Shown: in pieces, positions 6,189-11,362 of the stretch | Position numbering within the stretch: the first letter of the stretch is position 1 | Layout: every line of letters starts with the position of its first letter | Source of the DNA: Campylobacter sp. | GTDB taxonomy: Bacteria; Campylobacterota; Campylobacteria; Campylobacterales; Campylobacteraceae | Assembly (NCBI GenBank): GCA_017940085.1 | Contig: JAGAZK010000097.1 | Location: 1-11,362, forward strand | Direction of reading: 5' to 3' | Length of the DNA stretch: 11,362 nt | Position numbers and translations under genes: made by a program | The notes under the pieces: generated by a model | Seen by the model: the letters and a program-made list of their open reading frames with translations, nothing else | Database searches by the model: none | Told to the model about the DNA's origin: nothing

Positions 6189-6214
6189 CAAACAGCGTGT
6201 TTTCACGCTGTTTG
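6189..6214. terminator. strong bidirectional intrinsic terminator
   Basis: CAAACAGCGTG (6189-6199) and CACGCTGTTTG (6204-6214) form a perfect 11-bp stem with a TTTT loop, 5 bp after the flavodoxin stop. On the plus strand ATTATATTTT follows. The convergent DUF2628 gene ends at 6216, so the same hairpin can end its transcript too. It is the most GC-rich hairpin in the window. Confidence 0.9.
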
Positions 6215-6215
6215 A

Positions 6216-6689
6216 TTATATTTTGTGTAAATTTATATATTCTTGATAACTACTAATAGATATATTAGATAAAAATACCAGCAAAGTTATTACTAAAAAT
6301 ATTAAGCCAATTGCGACAATAAATGGCAATCTCCCGCCATATTTGACTAAAATTTCATCATTTTCGTATCTCAAAAACTTACAAAATCGCTTAATCACGA
6401 AATATTTAGCAAACATTGCATAAATTATGTTTGAAATCAAAGGAAATAAATTTGTCAAAAAAAACGCCACAAATGCAGCAAAATAATGTTTTCTTAGCAC
6501 AAAAAATACAACAGGAAAGAAAAACGCCCACCAACTCCACGAAGATTGCCACTCCAAATAGCCATTTTTAGTAAATTTTTCACAAGCCCTAGCATAAAGC
6601 TCGGTTTTTTCGGGTGTTTGGAGATATAAATTTAGCTTTTGTCTAAGAAAAAATGGATTTTTAAATACGCTTGTAGAATAATCGCTCAA
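6216..6689 (-). CDS. DUF2628 membrane protein
   Basis: This is a 157-residue protein of unknown function. The pattern YARACEKFTKNG, SSWSWWAFFFPVVFFVLRKHYFAAFVAFF (about 49-77) is the core of DUF2628 proteins: an amphipathic start, a Trp-rich entry to the membrane, then helices. Further segments are NLFPLISNIIYAMFA and a C-terminal LPFIVAIGLIFLVITLLVFL. The start is TTG at 6689-6687. It has a good SD (AAAAGG) about 8 bases upstream, and no ATG occurs in frame until residue 91, so TTG is required to keep the domain. It converges on the flavodoxin and shares its terminator. No operon partner is evident; the upstream gap of 195 bp holds repeats. Confidence 0.78.
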   Translation of the reverse strand: MSDYSTSVFKNPFFLRQKLNLYLQTPEKTELYARACEKFTKNGYLEWQSSWSWWAFFFPVVFFVLRKHYFAAFVAFFLTNLFPLISNIIYAMFAKYFVIKRFCKFLRYENDEILVKYGGRLPFIVAIGLIFLVITLLVFLSNISISSYQEYINLHKI

Positions 6690-6770
6690 TTTATCGCCTT
6701 TTAATAAATTTACTAAATTTAACTATTAAGCTAGGATTTGCCAAAACTGCACAAGGAGTTTAGCACCTTT

Positions 6771-6784
6771 TAGTAAATTTACTA
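6771..6784. repeat. 14-bp palindrome TAGTAAATTTACTA
   Basis: TAGTAAATTTACTA is its own reverse complement and lies in the gap between the DUF2628 gene and the small ORF. The related arms TAGTAAATTTA and TAAATTTACTA form the hairpin at 6860-6887. Role unknown. Confidence 0.75.
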
Positions 6785-6826
6785 AATTTAAGCCATAAAT
6801 TTAATCAAAATTTAGGGCTTAAATTT
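6784..6826. repeat. long near-perfect hairpin in the gap
   Basis: AAATTTAAGCC (6784-6794) pairs with GGCTTAAATTT (6816-6826). Inside, TAAATTT (6796-6802) pairs with AAATTTA (6808-6814). Only A6795 and G6815 are mismatched, and the loop is 5 nt. It is thus an 18-bp interrupted stem downstream of pycA and the small ORF on the minus strand, and may be a terminator or mRNA end protector. Confidence 0.75.
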
Positions 6827-6859
6827 AGAGCTCTTAGGTATTTTTCAAATAAATTTATC

Positions 6860-6887
6860 TAGTAAATTTAATCATCTAAATTTACTA
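6860..6887. repeat. 11-bp inverted repeat containing the small-ORF stop
   Basis: TAGTAAATTTA (6860-6870) and TAAATTTACTA (6877-6887) are exact reverse complements with a 6-nt loop. The stop TAG of the small gene (minus strand, 6887-6885) is the first triplet of the hairpin. It is followed on the minus strand by a second, longer hairpin (6826-6784). Confidence 0.8.
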
Positions 6888-7094
6888 AATTTTTTTCACA
6901 TTTGCATGTTTGACAAATTCGCTAAATTCATCTTTTAATCTAGTTTCTTTGTCTTGCAAACTCTCATCTTTAAAAATCTCTTTAAACTCGTCTTTATTAG
7001 GATTTGAAGCCACTTTTTTGGGTTTAGTAGTGGCTTTTTGGTCTTTTATCATTTGAGATTTTATGTCTTTTAAACTATCAAAAAAATCATTCAA
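6885..7094 (-). CDS. small charged protein downstream of pycA
   Basis: This is a 69-residue hydrophilic protein, unrecognised. It is rich in Lys, Asp and Glu, without Cys, signal peptide or membrane segment. It has a predicted helical charged C-terminal half (KDEFKEIFKDESLQDKETRL). The only start that keeps the full frame is TTG at 7094-7092, overlapping the pycA stop by 8 bp; the next in-frame ATG is residue 15. An ATG at 7090 in the ATGA overlap is in another frame and stops after six codons. A GGGCGA stretch about 6 bases upstream is a possible SD. The frame stays open with sensible composition through 69 codons and is co-directional with and overlapping pycA, so it is probably real and co-transcribed. 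Function unknown. Confidence 0.6.
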   Translation of the reverse strand: MNDFFDSLKDIKSQMIKDQKATTKPKKVASNPNKDEFKEIFKDESLQDKETRLKDEFSEFVKHANVKKI

Positions 7095-8541
7095 TTTTTT
7101 CGCCCACTCTTTCAGCTTTCATTTTCTTAATAGCAGCACTGATTGCAGCTATGACTTCTTCTTTGTTGTTTTGTGTGTGATCGTGAGTGTTTTCTAAAAT
7201 ATCTTGAAGTCTATCTTCTATGTAGCTCGTATCAAAAAATCCCCGTCTAAAATGGCGGCGTTTGGAAATAGCATGCAAAAATGGAAGTGTTGTTGTGATA
7301 CCTTCTATATTGAACTCGTCCAAAGCCCTTTCTAATTTACTCACAGCCAAATCATAACTCGTAGCTTTTACCATTAGTTTTGCAAGCATTGAATCATAAA
7401 ATGGCGGGACTTTGTAGCCTTGATAAATGTGAGTATCTACTCTAACTCCAGGTCCTAAAGCTGGAAAATATCCAGTAATCGTGCCAGGACTTGGGGCAAA
7501 ATTTTTCCATACATTTTCGCAAGTAATTCTAGCTTCAATTGCAACTCCTCGAGGTTTGACTTCGCTTTGCTCAATATCTAAAATCTCTCCACCTGCGATT
7601 CTAATTTGGCGAGAAATCAAATCCACACCAGTAATTTCTTCGGTTACACCGTGTTCTACTTGGATTCTTGTATTCATCTCCATAAAATAAAAATTATTGT
7701 AATCATCAAGCAAAAACTCAATAGTCCCAGCGTTTGTATAACCAACTGCTTTTGCAGCCGCTACACTTGCCACGCCCATTCTTTTGCGTAAATCATCGCT
7801 AATAGTCGGACAAGGAGCAATTTCTATGACTTTTTGGTGGCGGCGTTGGATTGAACAATCTCTTTCGCAAAGATGAATAATATTTCCATAATTATCACCC
7901 AAAATTTGAAACTCAATATGACGCGGTCTTTCGACATATTTTTCCATAAAAACTTCATCATTATTGAAAAATGCTTTAGCTTCTCGTTTGCAGCTTTCGT
8001 AATTTGACTCAAGCTCATCTTCGCTCCAAACTACCCTAATTCCGCGACCGCCACCACCGCCACTTGCTTTTAAGATCACTGGATAGCCAATTCTTTCGGC
8101 ATAATCTTTGATAGTTTCTATACTTTCATTATTTAGTGTCTCTGTGCCAGGAACTACTGGAATTCCATTTTGTTTCATCAAATACCTAGCGACATTTTTA
8201 TTTCCCATTTTGTGGATTACTTCTGATTTTGGACCCACTAAAATAAGCCCAGCATCTTCTACCATTTTTGCAAATTCGTAATTTTCGCTCAAAAAGCCAT
8301 ATCCTGGGTGGATCGCATCAGCTCCACAAGCTTTGGCGACTTCTACTATTCTTTTGGCGTCCAAATAGCCTTTGATTGGATCGTGCCCTATTTCATAGGC
8401 TTCATCAGCTACTCTTACATGAAGGCAGTCTTTATCAGGCTCTGTATAAACTGCTACATTTTTAATATGCAAGTCTTTGCAAGCTCTAATAATACGAACA
8501 GCGATTTCACCGCGATTTGCAATTAGAATTTTATGGATCAT
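7087..8541 (-). CDS. pycA: biotin carboxylase subunit, PycA type (pyruvate carboxylase subunit A)
   Basis: This is a 484-residue ATP-grasp biotin carboxylase, which carboxylates a biotinylated partner with ATP and bicarbonate. Visible are the N-terminal KILIANRGEIAVRIIRA, HPGYGFLSEN (78-87), the glycine-rich ATP loop KASGGGGGRGIRV (158-170), the catalytic FMEMNTRIQVEH (286-297) with Arg292 and Glu296, and Arg338 (AIEARIT). These numbers match E. coli AccC. After RIQVEH most homologues have Pro; here it is Gly298. The C-terminal extension NNKEEVIAAISAAIKKM and DLHIKNVAVYTEPDKDCLHV resemble Campylobacter PycA of two-subunit pyruvate carboxylase rather than AccC, and no accB precedes it. AccC or 2-oxoglutarate carboxylase remain possible. 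The ATG at 8541 has an AAAAGG SD; an upstream in-frame ATG (8568) adds nine Lys-rich residues. Confidence 0.8.
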   Translation of the reverse strand: MIHKILIANRGEIAVRIIRACKDLHIKNVAVYTEPDKDCLHVRVADEAYEIGHDPIKGYLDAKRIVEVAKACGADAIHPGYGFLSENYEFAKMVEDAGLILVGPKSEVIHKMGNKNVARYLMKQNGIPVVPGTETLNNESIETIKDYAERIGYPVILKASGGGGGRGIRVVWSEDELESNYESCKREAKAFFNNDEVFMEKYVERPRHIEFQILGDNYGNIIHLCERDCSIQRRHQKVIEIAPCPTISDDLRKRMGVASVAAAKAVGYTNAGTIEFLLDDYNNFYFMEMNTRIQVEHGVTEEITGVDLISRQIRIAGGEILDIEQSEVKPRGVAIEARITCENVWKNFAPSPGTITGYFPALGPGVRVDTHIYQGYKVPPFYDSMLAKLMVKATSYDLAVSKLERALDEFNIEGITTTLPFLHAISKRRHFRRGFFDTSYIEDRLQDILENTHDHTQNNKEEVIAAISAAIKKMKAERVGEKIE

Positions 8542-8588
8542 TTTTTTGCCTTTTTTGAAAATTTTCATAAAATAATAGCGAAATTTTT

Positions 8589-8594
8589 ATTATA
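8589..8594 (-). promoter_or_regulatory. candidate -10 box for pycA
   Basis: The minus strand reads TTATAATAAAA, with TATAAT at 8594-8589, 48 bp upstream of the pycA start. T-rich DNA lies further upstream. It sits in the divergent region shared with the MFS gene. Confidence 0.5.
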
Positions 8595-8685
8595 ACTTGA
8601 CTAAAAAACTCTAAATTTAAAAGAAAATCAAAAATGTGAGTAAAATAGAAAAGTTCTAAATTTAAGTTATAGTCTAAATTTAATC

Positions 8686-8694
8686 TGATATAAT
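8686..8694 (+). promoter_or_regulatory. extended -10 promoter of the MFS gene
   Basis: TGATATAAT is an extended -10 (TGnTATAAT), 31 bp upstream of the ATG at 8726. The SD AAGGA at 8716-8720 follows. This is the clearest promoter in the window. Confidence 0.65.
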
Positions 8695-8725
8695 CAATAT
8701 TTTCATAATAAATTTAAGGAAATTT

Positions 8726-9970
8726 ATGCAATCTAAATTCAAAGATTTTATAGCTTCACCAAATTTCAAAAAAGCTTGGCTTGTAATAATTTTAGCCTAT
8801 ATGTCTGCGGTAGCACCACTCTCAACTGATATGTATTTACCAGCTCTTAAAAATGTCCAAGAAAGCTTTGCTACGAGCGAATTTTATACTCAGCTCTCAC
8901 TTAGTGCATTTTTCACAGCATTTGCACTAGGACAGCTTATTTATGGGCCATTGAGCGATATTTATGGGCGAAAAAAACCTTTACTTATAGGAATTGGCAT
9001 TTTTATTATCTCAAGCATAGCTTGTGTGAGTTTTGATAGCATTTATGCTTTTATATTTTTTCGCTTCACACAAGCACTTGGCGGATGTGCTGGTGTAGTT
9101 ATAGCAAGGGCTATAATAAATGATAAATTTAATGTCAAAGAAGGTGCAGCGATTTTGGCATTAATGATGATAGTTGGCTCTCTTGCTCCAATGCTCGCAC
9201 CAACACTCGGAGCTTTTATATCTGATTTTGGTGGTTGGAGACTTATTTTTGGGACTTTGTTTGCACTTGGAATTATTTTGTTTTTGATGATACTTTTTGG
9301 GCTAAATACGACTAGCGTAATTGATAAAAGTCTAAATTTGAATCCAAAATCAGTTTTGAATAATTATGGCTTGATTTTAAAAGACAAACGATTTTTTATT
9401 TTTACTTTTTCGTCCGCTCTTTGTATGGCAGCAATGTTTGCTTATATTACAGGCTCTCCATTTGTATTTAGAGAGCATTTTGGACTTTCTAGCAAGGCTT
9501 ATGGACTAGTTTTTGGCTTAAATGCACTCTCAATGACGATTTTTTCAGCTATAAATGCAAAAATTGTCCAAACAAGCTCACCTTATAAAATCTTGCAAAA
9601 CGCATTTTTAGCGATGATTGTGGGGGCAATTTTGCTTCTAGTTTGTGGATATTTTGATTTTGGGTTTTTGGCTTTTGAAATTTGTTTATTTTTTACACTA
9701 GGAATGAAAGGTTTTATTATACCAAATGCCGTAGTTTTGGCAATGGCAAGATTTAAACACAAATCAGGTTCAGCCTCAGCCGTGCTTGGTGCAATCCAAA
9801 TGGCAATGGCAGGGCTAATTTCGGTCATAGTCGGAGCAATCGGTGCAAATCACCCGTTTTTGCTATCTTGCGTAATGGCTGTGTGTATATGCTTGGGATA
9901 TGTAGCGTATTTGTGGATACACAAAAGACTTTTGTTAAATTTGCTCAAAAACATAAAAGCTTGGCTGTGA
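8726..9970 (+). CDS. Bcr/CflA-family MFS drug exporter
   Basis: This is a 414-residue inner-membrane transporter with about 12 hydrophobic segments. It has STDMYLPALKNV (33-44), the TM1 motif of Bcr/CflA proteins. MFS motif A GPLSDIYGRKKPLLIG (74-89) follows TM2, then RFTQALGGCAGVVIARAII (motif B with its Arg) and GSLAPMLAPTLGAFI (motif C-like, antiporter signature) in TM5. The second half opens at about 215 after a short cytoplasmic loop. Family members export bicyclomycin, sulfonamides, chloramphenicol or dipeptides by proton antiport; the substrate here cannot be read from sequence. The ATG has a good SD (AAGGA, 5-bp spacing) and an extended -10 promoter. It is monocistronic, divergent from pycA, and its stop is only 6 bp from the 3' end of the convergent tRNA-Arg gene, so readthrough would be antisense to the tRNA. 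Confidence 0.9.
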   Translation: MQSKFKDFIASPNFKKAWLVIILAYMSAVAPLSTDMYLPALKNVQESFATSEFYTQLSLSAFFTAFALGQLIYGPLSDIYGRKKPLLIGIGIFIISSIACVSFDSIYAFIFFRFTQALGGCAGVVIARAIINDKFNVKEGAAILALMMIVGSLAPMLAPTLGAFISDFGGWRLIFGTLFALGIILFLMILFGLNTTSVIDKSLNLNPKSVLNNYGLILKDKRFFIFTFSSALCMAAMFAYITGSPFVFREHFGLSSKAYGLVFGLNALSMTIFSAINAKIVQTSSPYKILQNAFLAMIVGAILLLVCGYFDFGFLAFEICLFFTLGMKGFIIPNAVVLAMARFKHKSGSASAVLGAIQMAMAGLISVIVGAIGANHPFLLSCVMAVCICLGYVAYLWIHKRLLLNLLKNIKAWL

Positions 9971-9976
9971 GATAAA

Positions 9977-10053
9977 TGGTGCGCCCTAGAGAATTCGAAT
10001 CTCTGACCTTTTGAACCGCAATCAAATGCTCTATCCAGCTGAGCTAAGAGCGC
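9977..10053 (-). tRNA. tRNA-Arg (anticodon GCG)
   Basis: Read on the minus strand, the 77-nt molecule folds fully. The acceptor GCGCTCT pairs with AGGGCGC (one T-G pair). The D stem is GCTC/GAGC and the anticodon stem TTTGA/TCAAA with loop TTGCGGT. The T stem is AGAGA/TCTCT with loop TTCGAAT, and the encoded tail is A73 plus CCA. The anticodon GCG reads CGC and, by G-U wobble, CGU (Arg). Many bacteria instead use A34 (ACG, edited to inosine) for these codons. Confidence 0.95.
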
Positions 10054-10069
10054 ACAAAAAAGAAGTGTA

Positions 10070-10075
10070 ATTATA
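10070..10075 (-). promoter_or_regulatory. -10 box of the tRNA-Arg gene
   Basis: The minus strand reads TTTTTGTATAATTACAC, with TATAAT 16 nt before the first tRNA base. Upstream is T-rich DNA (GTTTTTTAAG). TTTG/TTG two to three bases before the box suggests an extended -10. Confidence 0.65.
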
Positions 10076-10208
10076 CAAAAACTTGCTTAAAAAACTTTTT
10101 AAAATCAAATTTGGGTTTATTTTAAATTTAATTATTAAACCTAAATTTATCAAGCAAATTTACAAAATTTACATAAATTTACAAATAAATTTATTTGCTA
10201 AATTCCAC

Positions 10209-10224
10209 AAATTTAATTAAATTT
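10209..10224. repeat. 16-bp palindrome AAATTTAATTAAATTT
   Basis: This is an exact copy of the core of the 20-bp palindrome at 2094-2113, set among other AAATTTA heptamers. Function unknown. Confidence 0.8.
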
Positions 10225-10297
10225 AGCCTAGAATTTATATTAAATTTAATCAAATTTCAACACTATTTCATCAACAAACTCATTTTTATAAATAATC

Positions 10298-10313
10298 AAA
10301 TTTAATTAAATTT
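10298..10313. repeat. 16-bp palindrome AAATTTAATTAAATTT, third copy
   Basis: This is an exact copy of the elements at 10209-10224 and 2096-2111, lying 9 bp upstream of the Fur-box-like site. Confidence 0.8.
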
Positions 10314-10321
10314 TCAAATTT

Positions 10322-10339
10322 ATTGATAGTGATTTTCAT
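10322..10339. promoter_or_regulatory. candidate Fur box upstream of the TonB receptor
   Basis: ATTGATAGTGATTTTCAT closely follows the Campylobacter/classical Fur pattern ATTGATAATGATTATCAA, with three differences by eye. It lies 30 bp upstream of the -10 box, before a TonB-dependent receptor, the kind of gene Fur normally represses when iron is plentiful. It was matched by eye, not scored. Confidence 0.55.
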
Positions 10340-10368
10340 ATTTTATTTAAAATTTATAAAAAAATAAA

Positions 10369-10374
10369 TATAAT
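10369..10374 (+). promoter_or_regulatory. -10 box of the TonB receptor gene
   Basis: TATAAT lies 29 bp upstream of the TTG start, with T/A-rich DNA before it and the SD AAGGAG (10393-10398) after it. Confidence 0.6.
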
Positions 10375-10403
10375 CACATAAATTTTTTATTTAAGGAGTA
10401 AAT

Positions 10404-11362
10404 TTGAAAAGTAAATTATGGCTAATTAAGCCCAAAATTTTTAGTTGTTTGTTTGCTTTAGCAGCTGTAAATGCTCTAGCAGCAGACCAAAACAAAACCA
10501 AAGACGAAACCAATCTTGGCTCAGTCGTCATACAAGCCACCCAAACCGAGATAGACACTCTCAAATACGCAGGTTCAGTTGGCGTAGTTACTCAAAGAGA
10601 TTTTGAGAGCACTACAAATGTAATGGACGCTATGGCTGATATTCCGGGAGTTGATATTGGTAGAGGCTATGGTAGAGAAGTCGGAAAAGAGCTGATTATT
10701 CGTGGTTTTGGGACTTGGAGCGATAGCGATCGTCTCATCATCAAACAAGATGGCATTAGAAGAGATCCAGTTTTATACACAAATCAGCTCTCGACTTTTA
10801 GAAGCGATCCTGATGTTTTAAAAAGAGCTGAGATAACCAAAGGAGCGAGCTCTATTTTGCACGGCTCTGGAGCAATTGGCGGTATTGTAAATATGACCAC
10901 AAAAGACGCAAGAGATTATCTAAGCGATGGAAAAGAATTTGGTGCGATGCTCGGATACAGAACAGAATCAAACCACATGCACTCATATCGTGGCGGAATT
11001 TACGGCGATTTTGACGATTTGGGGCTTGATTTCTTGCTTTATGGCAAACAAGCATATCGTGGCACTACCAAACTCGCTGACGGCGGACCATACCAAAGCA
11101 CAGCAGCAAATAAACAATACGCCTACAATGATGAAGAAATTAGAGATGTATTGTTTAAATTTGGTGTTGATTTTTTAGATGATCATAGAGTGCAATTTAG
11201 CGTTTTTGATTATTTTGATGATTTGCAAGGATTTTGGCAGTCTATGAACAATAACTCAGCCACATATCCACTTGATGGCGAAGTCAAACAAAGAGATTAT
11301 TCATTTGATTATTTTTATAATCCAAATGAATTGGTGGATTTAAATTTAAAAGCTTACAAAAG
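10404..11362 (+). CDS. TonB-dependent outer-membrane receptor, heme-receptor type, N-terminal part
   Basis: The first 319 codons are visible and the gene runs off the right edge. The start is TTG at 10404, with a perfect SD AAGGAG 5 bp upstream; the nearby ATG at 10418 is out of frame. The signal peptide (1 to about 27) ends NALA. A TonB box-like SVVIQATQTE is at 40-49. The plug domain (about 54-170) shows MDAMADIPGVDIGR, ELIIRGF, DRLIIKQDGIRRDP, VLKRAEITKGASSILHGSGAIGGIVNMTTKDARDYL. The last run, with TKDARDYL and the following GYRTESN, is characteristic of the heme/hemoglobin receptor subgroup, so transport of heme or heme-protein iron is the best guess; siderophore or other substrates are not excluded. 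Beta-strands of the barrel follow from about 180. A candidate Fur box and -10 lie upstream, which fits iron regulation. There is no frameshift in the visible part. Confidence 0.88.
   Translation, partial: MKSKLWLIKPKIFSCLFALAAVNALAADQNKTKDETNLGSVVIQATQTEIDTLKYAGSVGVVTQRDFESTTNVMDAMADIPGVDIGRGYGREVGKELIIRGFGTWSDSDRLIIKQDGIRRDPVLYTNQLSTFRSDPDVLKRAEITKGASSILHGSGAIGGIVNMTTKDARDYLSDGKEFGAMLGYRTESNHMHSYRGGIYGDFDDLGLDFLLYGKQAYRGTTKLADGGPYQSTAANKQYAYNDEEIRDVLFKFGVDFLDDHRVQFSVFDYFDDLQGFWQSMNNNSATYPLDGEVKQRDYSFDYFYNPNELVDLNLKAYK

Larger units (their letters stand above)
10054..10403. other. 350-bp gap, repeat-rich upstream region
   Basis: I see no gene here. Near its left end is the tRNA promoter; at its right end a Fur-box-like site, a -10 box and the SD of the receptor gene. 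Between them are about fifteen AAATTTA or TAAATTT heptamers by my count, including two copies of the 16-bp palindrome AAATTTAATTAAATTT. Stops occur in all frames. Confidence 0.75.

Noticed and set aside
7073..7090. ATGA-type start overlapping the pycA stop
   Set aside because: That frame stops after six codons; the TTG at 7094 in another frame gives the 69-codon gene.
7481..8526. Open frames on the plus strand and in another minus frame across pycA
   Set aside because: They are antisense or shifted shadows of pycA, with no SD, no domain and unnatural composition.
7087..8541. Calling this gene accC
   Set aside because: The C-terminal extension, N-terminal sequence and lack of an adjacent accB fit PycA better, although AccC cannot be fully excluded without an alignment.
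10084..10403. CRISPR array or phage attachment site beside the tRNA
   Set aside because: Heptamers are too short and irregularly spaced for CRISPR, and no duplicated tRNA 3' end or integrase is seen.
10418..10429. ATG just after the TTG start of the TonB receptor
   Set aside because: It is out of frame with the receptor and stops after three codons.
10852..11178. Open frames in other registers inside the TonB receptor
   Set aside because: They lie within a continuous, well-conserved receptor frame and show no protein features.

Overview
The window is a stretch of a very AT-rich chromosome that looks like Campylobacterota, most likely a Campylobacter of the C. fetus/hyointestinalis/lanienae kind. 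The basis is the gene content (futalosine-pathway MqnC, a PycA-type biotin carboxylase, an ECF nickel transporter with NikL- and NikK-like extracytoplasmic parts), the codon usage, strong AAGGA-type ribosome binding sites, and intergenic DNA saturated with the heptamer AAATTTA/TAAATTT. The species is inferred, not proven.

Layout. (1) 1-1998, plus strand: the 3' part of an SPFH/band-7 (stomatin-like) gene, an nfeD-like membrane gene and mqnC, joined by 4-bp and 8-bp overlaps. (2) 1999-2172: a repeat-rich convergent gap with several inverted repeats. (3) 2173-5479, minus strand: a nickel uptake locus read as nikK-like (DUF4198), nikM, nikL-like, nikQ, nikO. The last four genes overlap end to start. 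A hairpin separates nikK from nikM. (4) 5480-5695: a divergent intergenic region with a perfect 18-bp palindrome. (5) 5696-6184, plus: a divergent flavodoxin in which both usual flavin-stacking aromatic positions appear to be His, followed by a strong bidirectional terminator. (6) 6216-8541, minus: a DUF2628 membrane protein (TTG start), a repeat-rich gap, a 69-residue charged small protein (TTG start) overlapping the end of pycA, and pycA itself. (7) 8726-9970, plus: a Bcr/CflA-type MFS exporter. (8) 9977-10053, minus: tRNA-Arg with anticodon GCG. (9) 10054-10403: a 350-bp gap packed with the heptamer, ending in a Fur-box-like site, a -10 box and an SD. (10) 10404 to the window edge, plus: the first 319 codons of a TonB-dependent receptor of the heme-receptor type, with a TTG start.

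Working together. The nik locus gives a full ECF-type nickel importer: NikM substrate-binding membrane subunit, NikQ coupling subunit, NikO ATPase, and two exported accessory proteins. Nickel would serve enzymes such as [NiFe]-hydrogenase or urease, which lie outside this window. MqnC serves menaquinone synthesis for respiration. PycA would supply oxaloacetate with a biotinylated B subunit encoded elsewhere. The TonB receptor and its candidate Fur site point to iron/heme acquisition.

I found no mobile element, CRISPR array or obviously new multi-gene system. The most interesting items are the odd flavodoxin, stop codons embedded in AAATTTA inverted repeats, the palindrome upstream of nikK, an insertion in NikO, and the shared His at the mature or native N-terminus of the three extracytoplasmic nickel proteins.
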